Assembly: GCA_947624895.1 (NCBI GenBank)
Contig: CANQMK010000004.1
Span: 1 to 56,261, forward strand
Length of the DNA stretch: 56,261 nt
DNA from: an uncultured Oscillospiraceae bacterium
GTDB lineage: Bacteria > Bacillota > Clostridia > Oscillospirales > Oscillospiraceae
Direction: 5' to 3'
Shown: positions 17,543 to 26,104 of the stretch, in pieces
Numbering within the stretch: the stretch's first letter is position 1
Layout of the letters: every line of letters begins with the position of its first letter
Notes under the pieces: generated by a model
The model's database searches: none
Seen by the model: only the letters and a program-made list of their open reading frames with translations
Told to the model about the DNA's origin: nothing
Translations under genes and position numbers: made by a program

Positions 17543-17571
17543 ATTGTAGCAGAATGCCCGCCCTATGTCAA
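17543..17571 (-). promoter_or_regulatory. Consensus sigma-A promoter of the dTDP-sugar operon
   Basis: On the minus strand TTGACA (17566-17571) and TACAAT (17543-17548) are separated by exactly 17 bp. Initiation is expected near 17536, about 130 bases before the preferred start at 17407. It would drive the gene chain down to the terminator at 6337. The rest of 17408-17693 holds no gene I can support; the ACGGCTGG/CCAGCCGT inverted repeat near 17630 and 17670 has too long a loop to be a terminator. Confidence 0.9.
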
Positions 17572-17693
17572 GAAAAAGCCCCGCTCACAGGAGGTTTTTG
17601 GGTGTTAAATAAAGAAAATTCCACAGATCACGGCTGGGGTGAACCTCTTCTTTTTTGACGGGGCCCACTCCAGCCGTTCGGCGAAAAACAGCG

Positions 17694-19727
17694 CTACTCC
17701 ACCCGTTCATAGTGGATGGACTGCACCCGGATCGCCATTTCCGCCGGAATCATCACCCGGGTTTCGAACTGGTGCCCGGCCTCAATGGAGACATCCTCCA
17801 GGGTGACGCTGGTCTGATCGGCGGTAAAGGTCGTCGTCGCGTATCTCTGCATATCCAAGGCGACATCAAAGGTACCCTTTGGCGCGGCACCGACGGCGTC
17901 TACCGTATAGTTCAGCGTGATGTCATACACACCGGGAACTGTCGCGGAGTAGGGGCCATACAGGAGGATCCCGCCGGTGGTTCCATCCGAAACCAACTCA
18001 CCGGTATCGTTCAGCGTCGCGTTGGCCCCTAACGTGAAGCCCTCGCTCCATGGCCAGTCCGTCTTTTCCGTCTGGCCCGCCGCCGGAAGACCGGCCGGCC
18101 CCTGTTTGATCTTCTCAATCAGTGTATAGGGGTTTTCCGTCACGGCGTACAGGTTGTAGGTGCTGATCTCCGTCACCTTTTGCGCATGCTCATTCAGAAG
18201 CGTGGCGACATAGCTGTCCTCCTCAAAAACCATCTCCTCCTCGCTGTCTGTCAGGATAAGAAGTCCTCGCTCTCCTAAACGCTCCTGGGTAAACAGCTTG
18301 GTGTCGATCATCCATTGGTACGGGGTCATCTTTGCGATCCCGGCACCCCCACCACTATACCATGTCTCAAGGCGTCCATCTGTATATCCAGTCAGGACCC
18401 TGGTAGTCCAATATCCGCCTACGGCATATTGATAGCCATTCTCTTCCGCATAGTCCGCGACCTGCTCCAAGGGCAGCGTCCCCGTGTAGATCTGTGCCTC
18501 CACCCCGGCCCGTGTCCCTAAAAGCAACACCGCAACAGCCGCCACCGCGGCCAGGGGCTTGACATCCAGCTTTTCCCCTTTTCCCATCCACTCACTGAGA
18601 GCACAGCCGCACAGCATGGGGATCGTGAGGGCGGCCACATAATCGTAGCGTGTTATTGCCACTTGGCCGATCAAAATCTGATACGCGGCAACGCCAAGAG
18701 CGGCCAATGCCACATATCCCATAAACGCCTTGGCCCGCTTGGACCCATTCCGCAGCAGCCACAGAATAGACAGCACCTCTACCGCGGCGATGACAACACT
18801 TAGTAGAAATCGGATCCCGTTCAGAGAGGTGATCTTCCCTCTGCCGGCGAGTCCAAAGCACAGCAGGAGCGCCTTGATCTGAGAGGACAGGACTTCCCAG
18901 GAGAGCCACTTGTCTATGCCGGCTATCTTGACGCTCGTCGCGACAAGGCCGGGATGACGAACTGAAAACAGGCCATAGAAAAGGATATTCACAAGAAGAG
19001 CCGCCACACTGACCGCACACAGCATCCAATCCACACGCCGGTTAGGGAGCCGCTGGAAATAGCGCAGCAATACCCGGCCCACATCCAGCACGACCAGGGG
19101 CAAGTACAGGAAAAGGATCAGCCTGATCGAGCCGTAACCCAATAGAGCGGCGGGAAGCAGAATGACCCCGATCCGCCAGGCTCTCTCCCGGGTGCTTTCC
19201 ACTTCTTCCAGAGAGAGGCGCATGATCAGCGTGAGGAAAATCGAGATCTCAAACAGAGCATACGCGTCTGACGGCCAGAAGGACACATACCTGGCCTCAT
19301 CTGTAAGACAAGTAATCACCAGGAGCAGGGAGAAAAACCTCGCGGCCCGGGTAATCTTCAGCTTGGTCAGAAAACAATAGATAACAACCAGCTTCAGGAA
19401 AAAGATACAGGCGTTTTCCAACTGGAAGGACAGGAGGAATTGATGGGTGATGGCATAAAACAGCCAATAGAGCAACACCGGCCTGGTATGCAGAGCTTCA
19501 AACGCGCTCACATATCCCTCAGGGAAGAAGCTCTTACTCTCCCAACTCAGGCGCCGATAGACGATGCCGCTCACTGAATCCGAGTCCAAGCCATACGGGT
19601 CAAGCTTCACGAAAATCAGATACAGCACGTACACCACCGCCGCCGCCAGGCAGAGGGCCATGGCAACCTCAATGGCGGTGAACTTTTTCGGCCTTCGCAA
19701 TGTGATTGCCCTCTTTGTGTCCTCCAT
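17694..19727 (-). CDS. Large polytopic membrane protein, GT-C-like, with C-terminal extracytoplasmic beta domain (copy 1)
   Basis: The 677-residue product has about eleven membrane segments up to residue 420, then a soluble region that is beta-rich at its end (GTFDVALDMQRYATTTFTAD, then MAIRVQSIHYERVE). After helix 1 the loop LDPYGLDSDSVSG carries an acidic DSDS motif, as expected for the catalytic loop of GT-C transferases using lipid-linked sugars. It is a close paralogue of the protein at 31673, most alike at both ends. It has its own promoter. GT-C is my best reading; a polymerase role is also possible. Confidence 0.75.
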   Translation of the reverse strand: MEDTKRAITLRRPKKFTAIEVAMALCLAAAVVYVLYLIFVKLDPYGLDSDSVSGIVYRRLSWESKSFFPEGYVSAFEALHTRPVLLYWLFYAITHQFLLSFQLENACIFFLKLVVIYCFLTKLKITRAARFFSLLLVITCLTDEARYVSFWPSDAYALFEISIFLTLIMRLSLEEVESTRERAWRIGVILLPAALLGYGSIRLILFLYLPLVVLDVGRVLLRYFQRLPNRRVDWMLCAVSVAALLVNILFYGLFSVRHPGLVATSVKIAGIDKWLSWEVLSSQIKALLLCFGLAGRGKITSLNGIRFLLSVVIAAVEVLSILWLLRNGSKRAKAFMGYVALAALGVAAYQILIGQVAITRYDYVAALTIPMLCGCALSEWMGKGEKLDVKPLAAVAAVAVLLLGTRAGVEAQIYTGTLPLEQVADYAEENGYQYAVGGYWTTRVLTGYTDGRLETWYSGGGAGIAKMTPYQWMIDTKLFTQERLGERGLLILTDSEEEMVFEEDSYVATLLNEHAQKVTEISTYNLYAVTENPYTLIEKIKQGPAGLPAAGQTEKTDWPWSEGFTLGANATLNDTGELVSDGTTGGILLYGPYSATVPGVYDITLNYTVDAVGAAPKGTFDVALDMQRYATTTFTADQTSVTLEDVSIEAGHQFETRVMIPAEMAIRVQSIHYERVE

Positions 19728-19761
19728 CCATCTATCCCCTTTTCCCTATGGTATTTTGATT

Positions 19762-19790
19762 ATTTTACCTCATCCAGGCCGGACTTTCAA
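19762..19790 (-). promoter_or_regulatory. Sigma-A promoter upstream of the membrane protein at 17694
   Basis: TTGAAA (19785-19790) and TAAAAT (19762-19767) lie 17 bp apart on the minus strand, in an AT-rich 207-base gap after the SDR gene at 19935. Initiation near 19755 gives a leader of about 28 bases to the ATG at 19727. The paralogue at 31673 has no such promoter and is embedded in the long operon. Confidence 0.82.
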
Positions 19791-19934
19791 TGTAAAATCT
19801 GCACATATATTTCGTATTTTTCCCCCATGTGCGCATTTTCCTCCCAAAATCGGGAAAACAGCGCCAGGTGGGGGCGAGGAGCGGGGATGCGATCCCGCCT
19901 CTTGCCTCCCTCCCTTTCAGGGTCGGTCGCCCTC

Positions 19935-21014
19935 TCACGTTTCGTTTTCGCGGAAAAATCGGTAGCACCGCGTAAAGCCCTCTTGGGCGCTGACATGGGG
20001 TTTCCAGCCGAGGCGCTCCAGCCGGGAGACATCCATCACCGCTTTTCTGCTCTCCGGGCTCGGCTGATAGTCGATCCCCAGGGTCCTTTTTTCCATCCTG
20101 ACCTGTATCTTTTTATCCTCGGACAGGCCCGCGACCATATGGGCAAGCTCCGCCACCGTCCTGTATTCCCACGGATTTCCCATGTTATAGCATCCACCCG
20201 GGGCGCCCTCCAGAAGTATCGTCAAGATCCCTGACACCGCGTCTGACAGATAGAGGAACGCCCGCGAGCTGGTCCCGTCGCTTTTCATGACGATGTCCCG
20301 GCCCTCCACAAGGCAGCGCATAAATTCAGAAAACACCCGGGCGTCGTTGTGAATGTCCATGGTAGGGCCATAGGTGTGAAAGATCCGCACCGCTTTTGTG
20401 GGGATATCGTATTGCCGGAAATAGGCGAGGCACAGCGCCTCTCCCAACCGTTTGCTTTCGCCATAGCAGTTCCCGGGCGCGAGAAAGTCCATCCTCCCGT
20501 ACATATCCTCCCCCACGGCCCGCACCTGGTCCATTTCCCCGTAAACGCTCCCAGAGCTGAAAAAAACGACGCCATCGCATCCATACCGTCTCGCGTGCTC
20601 CAACAGCCGCCATGTGCCGACCACATTGGGCAGGATGACATTCACCGGCATTTTCCCATAATATTGCGGGCTCGCGAGAGACGCCGCGTGGATGATGTAG
20701 TCAAACCGCCGCTCCACCTCTATCTCATCGCTCACGTCACCTCGTATGAAGTGGAAATACGGCCGCTCCATATACGCGCCAAACCTGTCCTGCGCTTTTT
20801 CCCGCTTTCGCGCGCCGGCATATATTTCAACGGGAATGCCCGCTGTCTCATTCAGGTAGAGGAGAAAATAGACGATGTAGCTGGCGATCATGCCGGTGGC
20901 CCCGGTGATATAGACGCTCTTTCCCCGGAGCTTTTCCGCGGTCGGGAGACTTGCCCGGATCTGATCCATATCCTCCCGGATGACGCGCATCCGCATCGAC
21001 GCAAACTTGTCCAT
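19935..21014 (-). CDS. Extended SDR, UDP-xylose synthase-like, sugar-nucleotide enzyme
   Basis: The 359-residue product carries VYITGATGMIASYIVYFLL at the NAD site, HAASLASPQYYGKMPVNVIL (close to the HxASPASP signature of UDP-glucuronate decarboxylases), SSGSVYGE and YGESKRLGEA (Tyr-x3-Lys). A 25-residue helical extension precedes the Rossmann motif. I start at ATG 21014, after AAGGCGGT; a TTG at 21038 is the alternative. As the last gene of the long operon, next to another SDR and a GT2, it probably finishes the CDP-sugar pathway or makes a further activated sugar. Substrate unknown. Confidence 0.82.
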   Translation of the reverse strand: MDKFASMRMRVIREDMDQIRASLPTAEKLRGKSVYITGATGMIASYIVYFLLYLNETAGIPVEIYAGARKREKAQDRFGAYMERPYFHFIRGDVSDEIEVERRFDYIIHAASLASPQYYGKMPVNVILPNVVGTWRLLEHARRYGCDGVVFFSSGSVYGEMDQVRAVGEDMYGRMDFLAPGNCYGESKRLGEALCLAYFRQYDIPTKAVRIFHTYGPTMDIHNDARVFSEFMRCLVEGRDIVMKSDGTSSRAFLYLSDAVSGILTILLEGAPGGCYNMGNPWEYRTVAELAHMVAGLSEDKKIQVRMEKRTLGIDYQPSPESRKAVMDVSRLERLGWKPHVSAQEGFTRCYRFFRENET

Positions 21015-21065
21015 CACGCGCACCGCCTTACGTCGCAAGACCGGCGCAGAAGGACAAGGGAGGCT

Positions 21066-22004
21066 CTATTTACAGAGAGTGCCCTCCCCCCTTGTTAAAA
21101 ATTTAACATACTCTTTGATCCCCTGCTCAAAGTCAACATGGGGACTCCATCCCGTGTCGGCGCGGAGGGTGCTGATATCGGCGCAGATCTCCAGCGGGCC
21201 ATCCCGGGGGTAGGGGATCCTGCCCAGGCCGATCTCCAACGTCGGGTCCACAGCGTCCCGCATCTCTGTGATAAACTCAGCCAACGGGCGGGCCTCCCCG
21301 CTCCCCACACAGTACACAGCGCTCCCGGGCGCGTTTTCTCCTATCATGTAAAACGCGCGCCCGGCGTCGGCGCTATACAGGTAGTCCCACTTTTGGGTGC
21401 CCGCCGTGAAGTCGGGCACCTCATGGTTCAGGAATTTCTTTATGGTGCTCGCCGCCATGCTGGTATCCTTATCGTATTTTCCATAAACGCTGAATACTCT
21501 GGCCCAAACGCAGGCGATTTCCAGCTTATCCGCCTCCATCCTCGCCAGCCGCCCGGCGGCGTACTTGGCCACGCCATAGGCGGAAAAGGGGGCGATCGGC
21601 GAAGCCGGGTCGATCTTTTCCAGCCTCGTTTTGCCATACTCCGCCTGCGAGCCGGATCCCACAAACATCCTGCACCCAAGGCCCTTTGCCGCATGGAGCG
21701 CGCTCAGCGAGTAGAGGATGTTCGCGGCCTGCCCGCAAATGCTGTTATCCCGCGCGGCGCCGGTCCCATTCCACGCGAAATGGTAAAACACATCGCACGG
21801 CCCGCCGATCAGCTCCGGGAGCTTTTCATATTGGTCCAGATCGCACGGGATCACCTTCACCCGTCCGTCCGCCGGAAGTCGGGAGAGTTTTTGACAGTCC
21901 CTTCTGACGACCGCATAGATCAGGTCGCATCCCCGCTCCAGCGCCGCCTCAATCAAGGCGACGCCGATCATGCTGGTCGCCCCCGTGACAACGAGCTTTC
22001 TCAT
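21066..22004 (-). CDS. NAD(P)-dependent sugar reductase/epimerase (SDR), possible YerF-like ketoreductase
   Basis: The 312-residue SDR begins KLVVTGATSMIGVALIEAAL, has YHFAWNGTG (recalling the HFAW motif of the reductases at 10365 and 11903), YGVAKYA (Tyr-x3-Lys) and ICADISTLRADTGWSPHV. Its ATG overlaps the GT2 stop by 4 bases. In Yersinia, YerF reduces the ketone left after YerE adds a two-carbon unit to a CDP-3,6-dideoxy-4-keto-hexose. With a YerE-like gene two positions upstream, that role is plausible here, but it rests on context. Confidence 0.82.
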   Translation of the reverse strand: MRKLVVTGATSMIGVALIEAALERGCDLIYAVVRRDCQKLSRLPADGRVKVIPCDLDQYEKLPELIGGPCDVFYHFAWNGTGAARDNSICGQAANILYSLSALHAAKGLGCRMFVGSGSQAEYGKTRLEKIDPASPIAPFSAYGVAKYAAGRLARMEADKLEIACVWARVFSVYGKYDKDTSMAASTIKKFLNHEVPDFTAGTQKWDYLYSADAGRAFYMIGENAPGSAVYCVGSGEARPLAEFITEMRDAVDPTLEIGLGRIPYPRDGPLEICADISTLRADTGWSPHVDFEQGIKEYVKFLTRGEGTLCK

Positions 22005-22978
22005 CTGTCCGCGCCGCTCCACACGCACCGCTCCCCTTCCGTTCCCTGAAAATTGATCCGCTCCTCCTCCACAACGAGTGGCCGGTCCATGATGCGAAGA
22101 TTGATCATCAGGATGTACTCCCCCAGCAGTCCCAGGAACAGCAACTGCACCGAGCCGATGAAGAACATCCCGATGAGCATAGGGGCCGTGCCCATCAGGA
22201 AGCGATCCCAAAAGATCAGCTTCAAGATCAAGTAGACACAGCCGATCAAAAAGCTGAGGCCGGACAGCAGACCGCCCAGCAGCGTGGCGCAACGCAGGGG
22301 GACCTTGGAATAGGAGGTGATGCCCACCATGGCCATATCAAAGAGGGAGTACCAGTTATTTTTACTTTTTCCGCTCCGTCTCTTCGGCTGATTGAAGGGT
22401 ATCTTTACATAGTCAAACCCCAGCTCCGCTACGATCCCGCGCAGATACGGCAGGGGGTCGTGAAGGTCGCGGACCACCTGAACAAACGCCCGGTCATACA
22501 GTCCAAACCCTGTGAACTGCTCGATGTGGTCGATGTCGGATATCTTCCGAAGCAGCTTATAGTAGATCCCACGGATCATATACATCAGGCGGTTTTCGTC
22601 GCTGGAGTTCTTGATGCCCAGGACGATCTTCGCGCCCTTCTCCCACTCCCGCACAAAGTCCACGATCATGGCCGGAGGGTCCTGGAAGTCCGCCGTCATC
22701 TTGATGGTGCAGTCGCCGGTGGTCTGCTTCAGGCCGTGTACCGGCGAGCGGATCTGCCCAAAGTTCTTCGCATTGAAGATCGCCTTGACCTTGGGGTTTT
22801 CCGCGCACAGCGCCCGCAGCCGTTCCCGGGTCTTGTCCCGGGAGTGGTTGTCAATGAATACGATCTCATAATCGTACTGCGTCAACTGCGTGTTAAAAAT
22901 ATTCACCAGTTCCTCAGTCAGGGGACATACATTGTCCTCCTCGTTGTAGGTGGCGATCAATACGCTGATTTTTTTCAT
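22001..22978 (-). CDS. DPM1/GtrB-like polyprenyl-phosphate glycosyltransferase (GT2), copy 2
   Basis: The 325-residue GT2 starts ISVLIATYNEEDNVCPLTEEL, with EIVFIDNHSRDKT, MTADFQDPPAMIVDFVREW and two C-terminal helices ending LRIMDRPLVV. It parallels the protein at 15818 along its length but diverges in the acceptor half. The acidic position after the first strand reads DNHS rather than DDYS. Embedded in the CDP-sugar module, it probably loads the CDP-derived sugar onto polyprenyl phosphate, as copy 1 may do for the dTDP sugar. Confidence 0.9.
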   Translation of the reverse strand: MKKISVLIATYNEEDNVCPLTEELVNIFNTQLTQYDYEIVFIDNHSRDKTRERLRALCAENPKVKAIFNAKNFGQIRSPVHGLKQTTGDCTIKMTADFQDPPAMIVDFVREWEKGAKIVLGIKNSSDENRLMYMIRGIYYKLLRKISDIDHIEQFTGFGLYDRAFVQVVRDLHDPLPYLRGIVAELGFDYVKIPFNQPKRRSGKSKNNWYSLFDMAMVGITSYSKVPLRCATLLGGLLSGLSFLIGCVYLILKLIFWDRFLMGTAPMLIGMFFIGSVQLLFLGLLGEYILMINLRIMDRPLVVEEERINFQGTEGERCVWSGADR

Positions 22979-23006
22979 CTTTATTACCTCTTTTTTGCCC
23001 CAGCAA

Positions 23007-24848
23007 TCAGGGATCGCATGAGAGCGCCTTTTTTAATTCCTCGTCTGAGAGAAATGGGAACATATTCTCTAAGGTCCCGGAGGTCAATGTCCCGTCCGCG
23101 TTTGCCTTGGCGGCGACCTTCGGTTCCGTGTTTTGTCTCTTGGTGACAAAGACTTCGCAAATGCACGGCGGCTCCAGGGAGAGGCATTTCTTGATATCAT
23201 TTGAAAGGGTCTTGCTGCTTCTGCAGATACAGTATGGAAATCCGTATGCCCAAGACAATTTGGACAGATCAGGGAAACTCAGATCGCCGCTCTCTTCCCC
23301 GATCCCAACATATCGACCTTCAAAGTATCTGTTTTGGGTCTGTCTGATGGAGTGATACCCCTCATTGTTGATCACAAAAATACGGATCGGGAGGCGATTA
23401 TGGATGATCGTTTGAAGTTCTTGGATGTTCATTTGCAAACAGCCCTCGCCCATGACAGCGATGGTCTCTTTCCCTCCTGAAGCCATACAAACGCCTATGG
23501 CCGCCGGAAGACCATACCCCATGGAGGCCGTCACCGCGTTGGTGTAAAACCTCTGGCCCTCTTTTAGATAAAACGATTGGCTTCCGGCCACACGCGACGT
23601 CCCAACGCTCACTACGATCTGGGAATTTTCAGGCAGCAGGTCAGAAAGCTGGTCGTAAAACGCGTAAATGTTCGTTCTGCCTGGTTCGATCTCCTGGTAA
23701 TGCTTCCCCGTTACAACTGGATAGCTATTTTTCCAGCCGTCACATTTTGCTATCCACGCGCCCGCATATTCCGAGCGGCTAAACCACGTTTTATGATCGC
23801 GGTCGGCATGGTCGAGCACATAGGCCAACATTTTGTCGATAAGCTGCGCGGCATCTCCGACCACCGGCATATCCACATGAAGCGTTTTCTTTTTCAATTC
23901 CTCCGGGTCTATATCATTCAGGATCGTATACGCCCCTTTGGCCCAATTCTCATAGTTGAAACCCGTCTGCATCAAGCTCTGTCGGCTGCCGATGGACAAC
24001 AAAAGATCGCACGTTTGGATGGCAAAGTTACCGGCGCGAGTGCCGGTCTCGCCGCTTCTCCCCACATATAGGGGGTGGCTTGACGGCAGGAGATCAACGC
24101 TGCTCATTCCCGTAACCACGGGAATGCCCAGAAGGTCGACCAATTTTCTGAAGGACTCATAGGCGCCGGAAAGTCTGATGCCGTGTCCGGCATACAGGAC
24201 AGGTCTTTTTGCCTCCCTCAGTTTTTCAAAAATGCAGGCGACCGTGCTGTCGCTTATATCCTTCGCGCATTCCGCGAGATCTTCATTTGGGTCATAGTCG
24301 GTCAGGTTGTCCACCTCGACCATCGCGCCCTGAACATCCAGAGGAATATCCAGCCAGCATGGGCCTGGACGGCCTTGCTTGGCAAGAAAGATCGCTCTTT
24401 TCAGGTGATATTTGATATCCTCCGCGTTTTTCACCATGACTGCGTATTTGGTCATACTCTCTACGGATCGTACGATGTCGTATTCCTGGATCCCCATTGT
24501 TCGCAGCCGCAAACCACTCCCGCGCACGGTCGTCGCATAGCGAGCCTGGCCAGACAATACGATCATGGGAATAGAGTCCATCCAGGCACACAATACCCCT
24601 GTGATCGCGTTCGTGGAGCCTGGGCCTGTTGTAACGCAAACCACGGCCAAATCGTTGTTCACCCTCGCGTATGCCTCCGCCGCCATGGCCGCCGCTTGCT
24701 CGTGGTGGTGATAGATACATTTGATCTGGTCACAATGACCCAGGGAATCATTTAAATGCATTGCCCCTCCGCCTGTCACGGTAAATACTTGTGACACTCC
24801 AGCCGACCTGAGCGTCTCGGCGATATAGTCCGATACCTTCATCTTCAT
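23007..24848 (-). CDS. Thiamine-diphosphate enzyme of the acetolactate synthase family, YerE-like
   Basis: The 613-residue product has the three-domain ThDP layout: N-terminal YHHHEQAAAMAAEAYARV with the cofactor-activating Glu, a central domain, and C-terminal GEGCLQMNIQEL ending in INNEG. The metal motif is GEG rather than the usual GDG. ATG 24848 follows GAGGAGG by 8 bases. Branched-chain amino-acid genes are absent; the gene lies in a CDP-deoxysugar module. In yersiniose synthesis, YerE (same family) adds a two-carbon unit from pyruvate to a CDP-3,6-dideoxy-4-keto sugar. Family firm, reaction inferred. Confidence 0.82.
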   Translation of the reverse strand: MKMKVSDYIAETLRSAGVSQVFTVTGGGAMHLNDSLGHCDQIKCIYHHHEQAAAMAAEAYARVNNDLAVVCVTTGPGSTNAITGVLCAWMDSIPMIVLSGQARYATTVRGSGLRLRTMGIQEYDIVRSVESMTKYAVMVKNAEDIKYHLKRAIFLAKQGRPGPCWLDIPLDVQGAMVEVDNLTDYDPNEDLAECAKDISDSTVACIFEKLREAKRPVLYAGHGIRLSGAYESFRKLVDLLGIPVVTGMSSVDLLPSSHPLYVGRSGETGTRAGNFAIQTCDLLLSIGSRQSLMQTGFNYENWAKGAYTILNDIDPEELKKKTLHVDMPVVGDAAQLIDKMLAYVLDHADRDHKTWFSRSEYAGAWIAKCDGWKNSYPVVTGKHYQEIEPGRTNIYAFYDQLSDLLPENSQIVVSVGTSRVAGSQSFYLKEGQRFYTNAVTASMGYGLPAAIGVCMASGGKETIAVMGEGCLQMNIQELQTIIHNRLPIRIFVINNEGYHSIRQTQNRYFEGRYVGIGEESGDLSFPDLSKLSWAYGFPYCICRSSKTLSNDIKKCLSLEPPCICEVFVTKRQNTEPKVAAKANADGTLTSGTLENMFPFLSDEELKKALSCDP

Positions 24849-24872
24849 AACAGGCGCCTCCTCATTTTTTCA

Positions 24873-26102
24873 TCATTCCTTTTCATTTAGCGGCCTGTCC
24901 GCGCCGCGGCCCGCGATCGCCGTGCCCAGCGCGCACACGAACGCCAACCGGAGCAGGTTGGCGATCAGAACGCCCATCACAAATCCCTGTATGCCGGAGT
25001 GGTTGGCGCCCAACGTCGCCAGAAGCAAAAAGACCAACACATAGCTCCCCTGGGTCAGGAGCTGCCACCGCTCCGAGCAGAAGGTCAGCATGACCGTCAA
25101 CAAAAGGCTGGAGGAAAAACAGGCGATCTGGGAGAGGTTTGCCAGCGGCGCCAGGGCCAGGATCTCCTCCGCCACGTCGCGGTAAAAGGTCCGGGCAAAC
25201 CAGGGCATCACCACGCAAATCGCGCCGTACAGGACCGCCCCCACCACGACCACGGCCACGGAGGTGAAGAGATACGCCTTGCGGGTGATCTTTTGCGTGC
25301 CCTTGGTCAGATACCCGATGATGATACCGTTCAGCGGCACCACCAGCAGCGCCAAGGTCTTGCCCAGCAGGGACGCCACATAGAACACCGTCACCGATTT
25401 GCCGCCCATCAGCCCTTGCAGCAGCACGCGGTCCATGTTCAAAACGGCGTTATAAAAGAGGTAGGAGACCGCCAGCGTGGCGGCGTGCCGGAAAAAGCTC
25501 CACTGGTTTTCCGACCGCCGCAGCGGCCGGTAGATATGCCCCCTCCAGAGTACATAGAAGAAGCACAAAAGTTCGCCGGGCAGGAAGGCCAGCATCCAGT
25601 TGCCCGTCAGGCGGTAAAGCCCCACCCCGGCGATATAGCCGATGGAGATGGCGCAGTAGTAGAGGAAATAGCCCTTGTAGAAGAGGCTCATCCGAAACTC
25701 GGCGTCGCCGTAATACCGGAGGGCCGTGGCCAGGAGCAGACCCACCGCGGCGACCCATTGTCCCGCCGTGGAAAAGAAGCCGTGGGTCATCCAGAGGAAC
25801 ACCGCCAGCGAGGGGATCAGCATGATCCCGATGCTCAAAAGGGCGTCCCCGTTCTCCACCGTATACTCCCGCCGCCGGACGAGCCTGGTGTTGTTCACCG
25901 CCGAACCCACGGAGGGGGCGAAGACAGCGATGACTCCCATCACATACAGCACGTCCCCAAAGCGCTCAGCGCCCAGCCGGTGATTGAGCTGGGGGTAGAC
26001 GAACAGCTGCATCACCCCGTTCATCAGCACCAGCGCCGAGATGCTCCAGAACACGTCGATCAAGAGCTTTTTCTTCTGCAACGTAACCACTCTTTCCGGC
26101 AA
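24873..26102 (-). CDS. Oligosaccharide flippase-like membrane protein (Wzx type)
   Basis: The 409-residue product has about twelve membrane segments spread evenly, as in MATE/MurJ/Wzx exporters that flip undecaprenyl-linked saccharides. Charged residues between early helices (NNTRLVRRREYTVENGD) and YNAVLNMDRVLLQGLMGGKSV fit the Wzx pattern. The start is uncertain: TTG 26102, GTG 26090 and TTG 26081 are all possible. It lies 2 bases from rfbH. Its presence beside an ABC exporter in the same operon is notable. Confidence 0.85.
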   Translation of the reverse strand: MPERVVTLQKKKLLIDVFWSISALVLMNGVMQLFVYPQLNHRLGAERFGDVLYVMGVIAVFAPSVGSAVNNTRLVRRREYTVENGDALLSIGIMLIPSLAVFLWMTHGFFSTAGQWVAAVGLLLATALRYYGDAEFRMSLFYKGYFLYYCAISIGYIAGVGLYRLTGNWMLAFLPGELLCFFYVLWRGHIYRPLRRSENQWSFFRHAATLAVSYLFYNAVLNMDRVLLQGLMGGKSVTVFYVASLLGKTLALLVVPLNGIIIGYLTKGTQKITRKAYLFTSVAVVVVGAVLYGAICVVMPWFARTFYRDVAEEILALAPLANLSQIACFSSSLLLTVMLTFCSERWQLLTQGSYVLVFLLLATLGANHSGIQGFVMGVLIANLLRLAFVCALGTAIAGRGADRPLNEKE

Positions 26103-26104
26103 TC

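Noticed and set aside
17621..17680. Terminator for the membrane protein at 17694
   Set aside because: The ACGGCTGG/CCAGCCGT inverted repeat has a loop of over 30 bases and no following U-tract on the minus strand.
23007..24848. Ordinary acetolactate synthase (ilvB)
   Set aside because: No ilvN, ilvC or ilvD nearby, and the gene is embedded between a flippase and a GT2 in a CDP-deoxysugar module. It is called YerE-like, but only by context.
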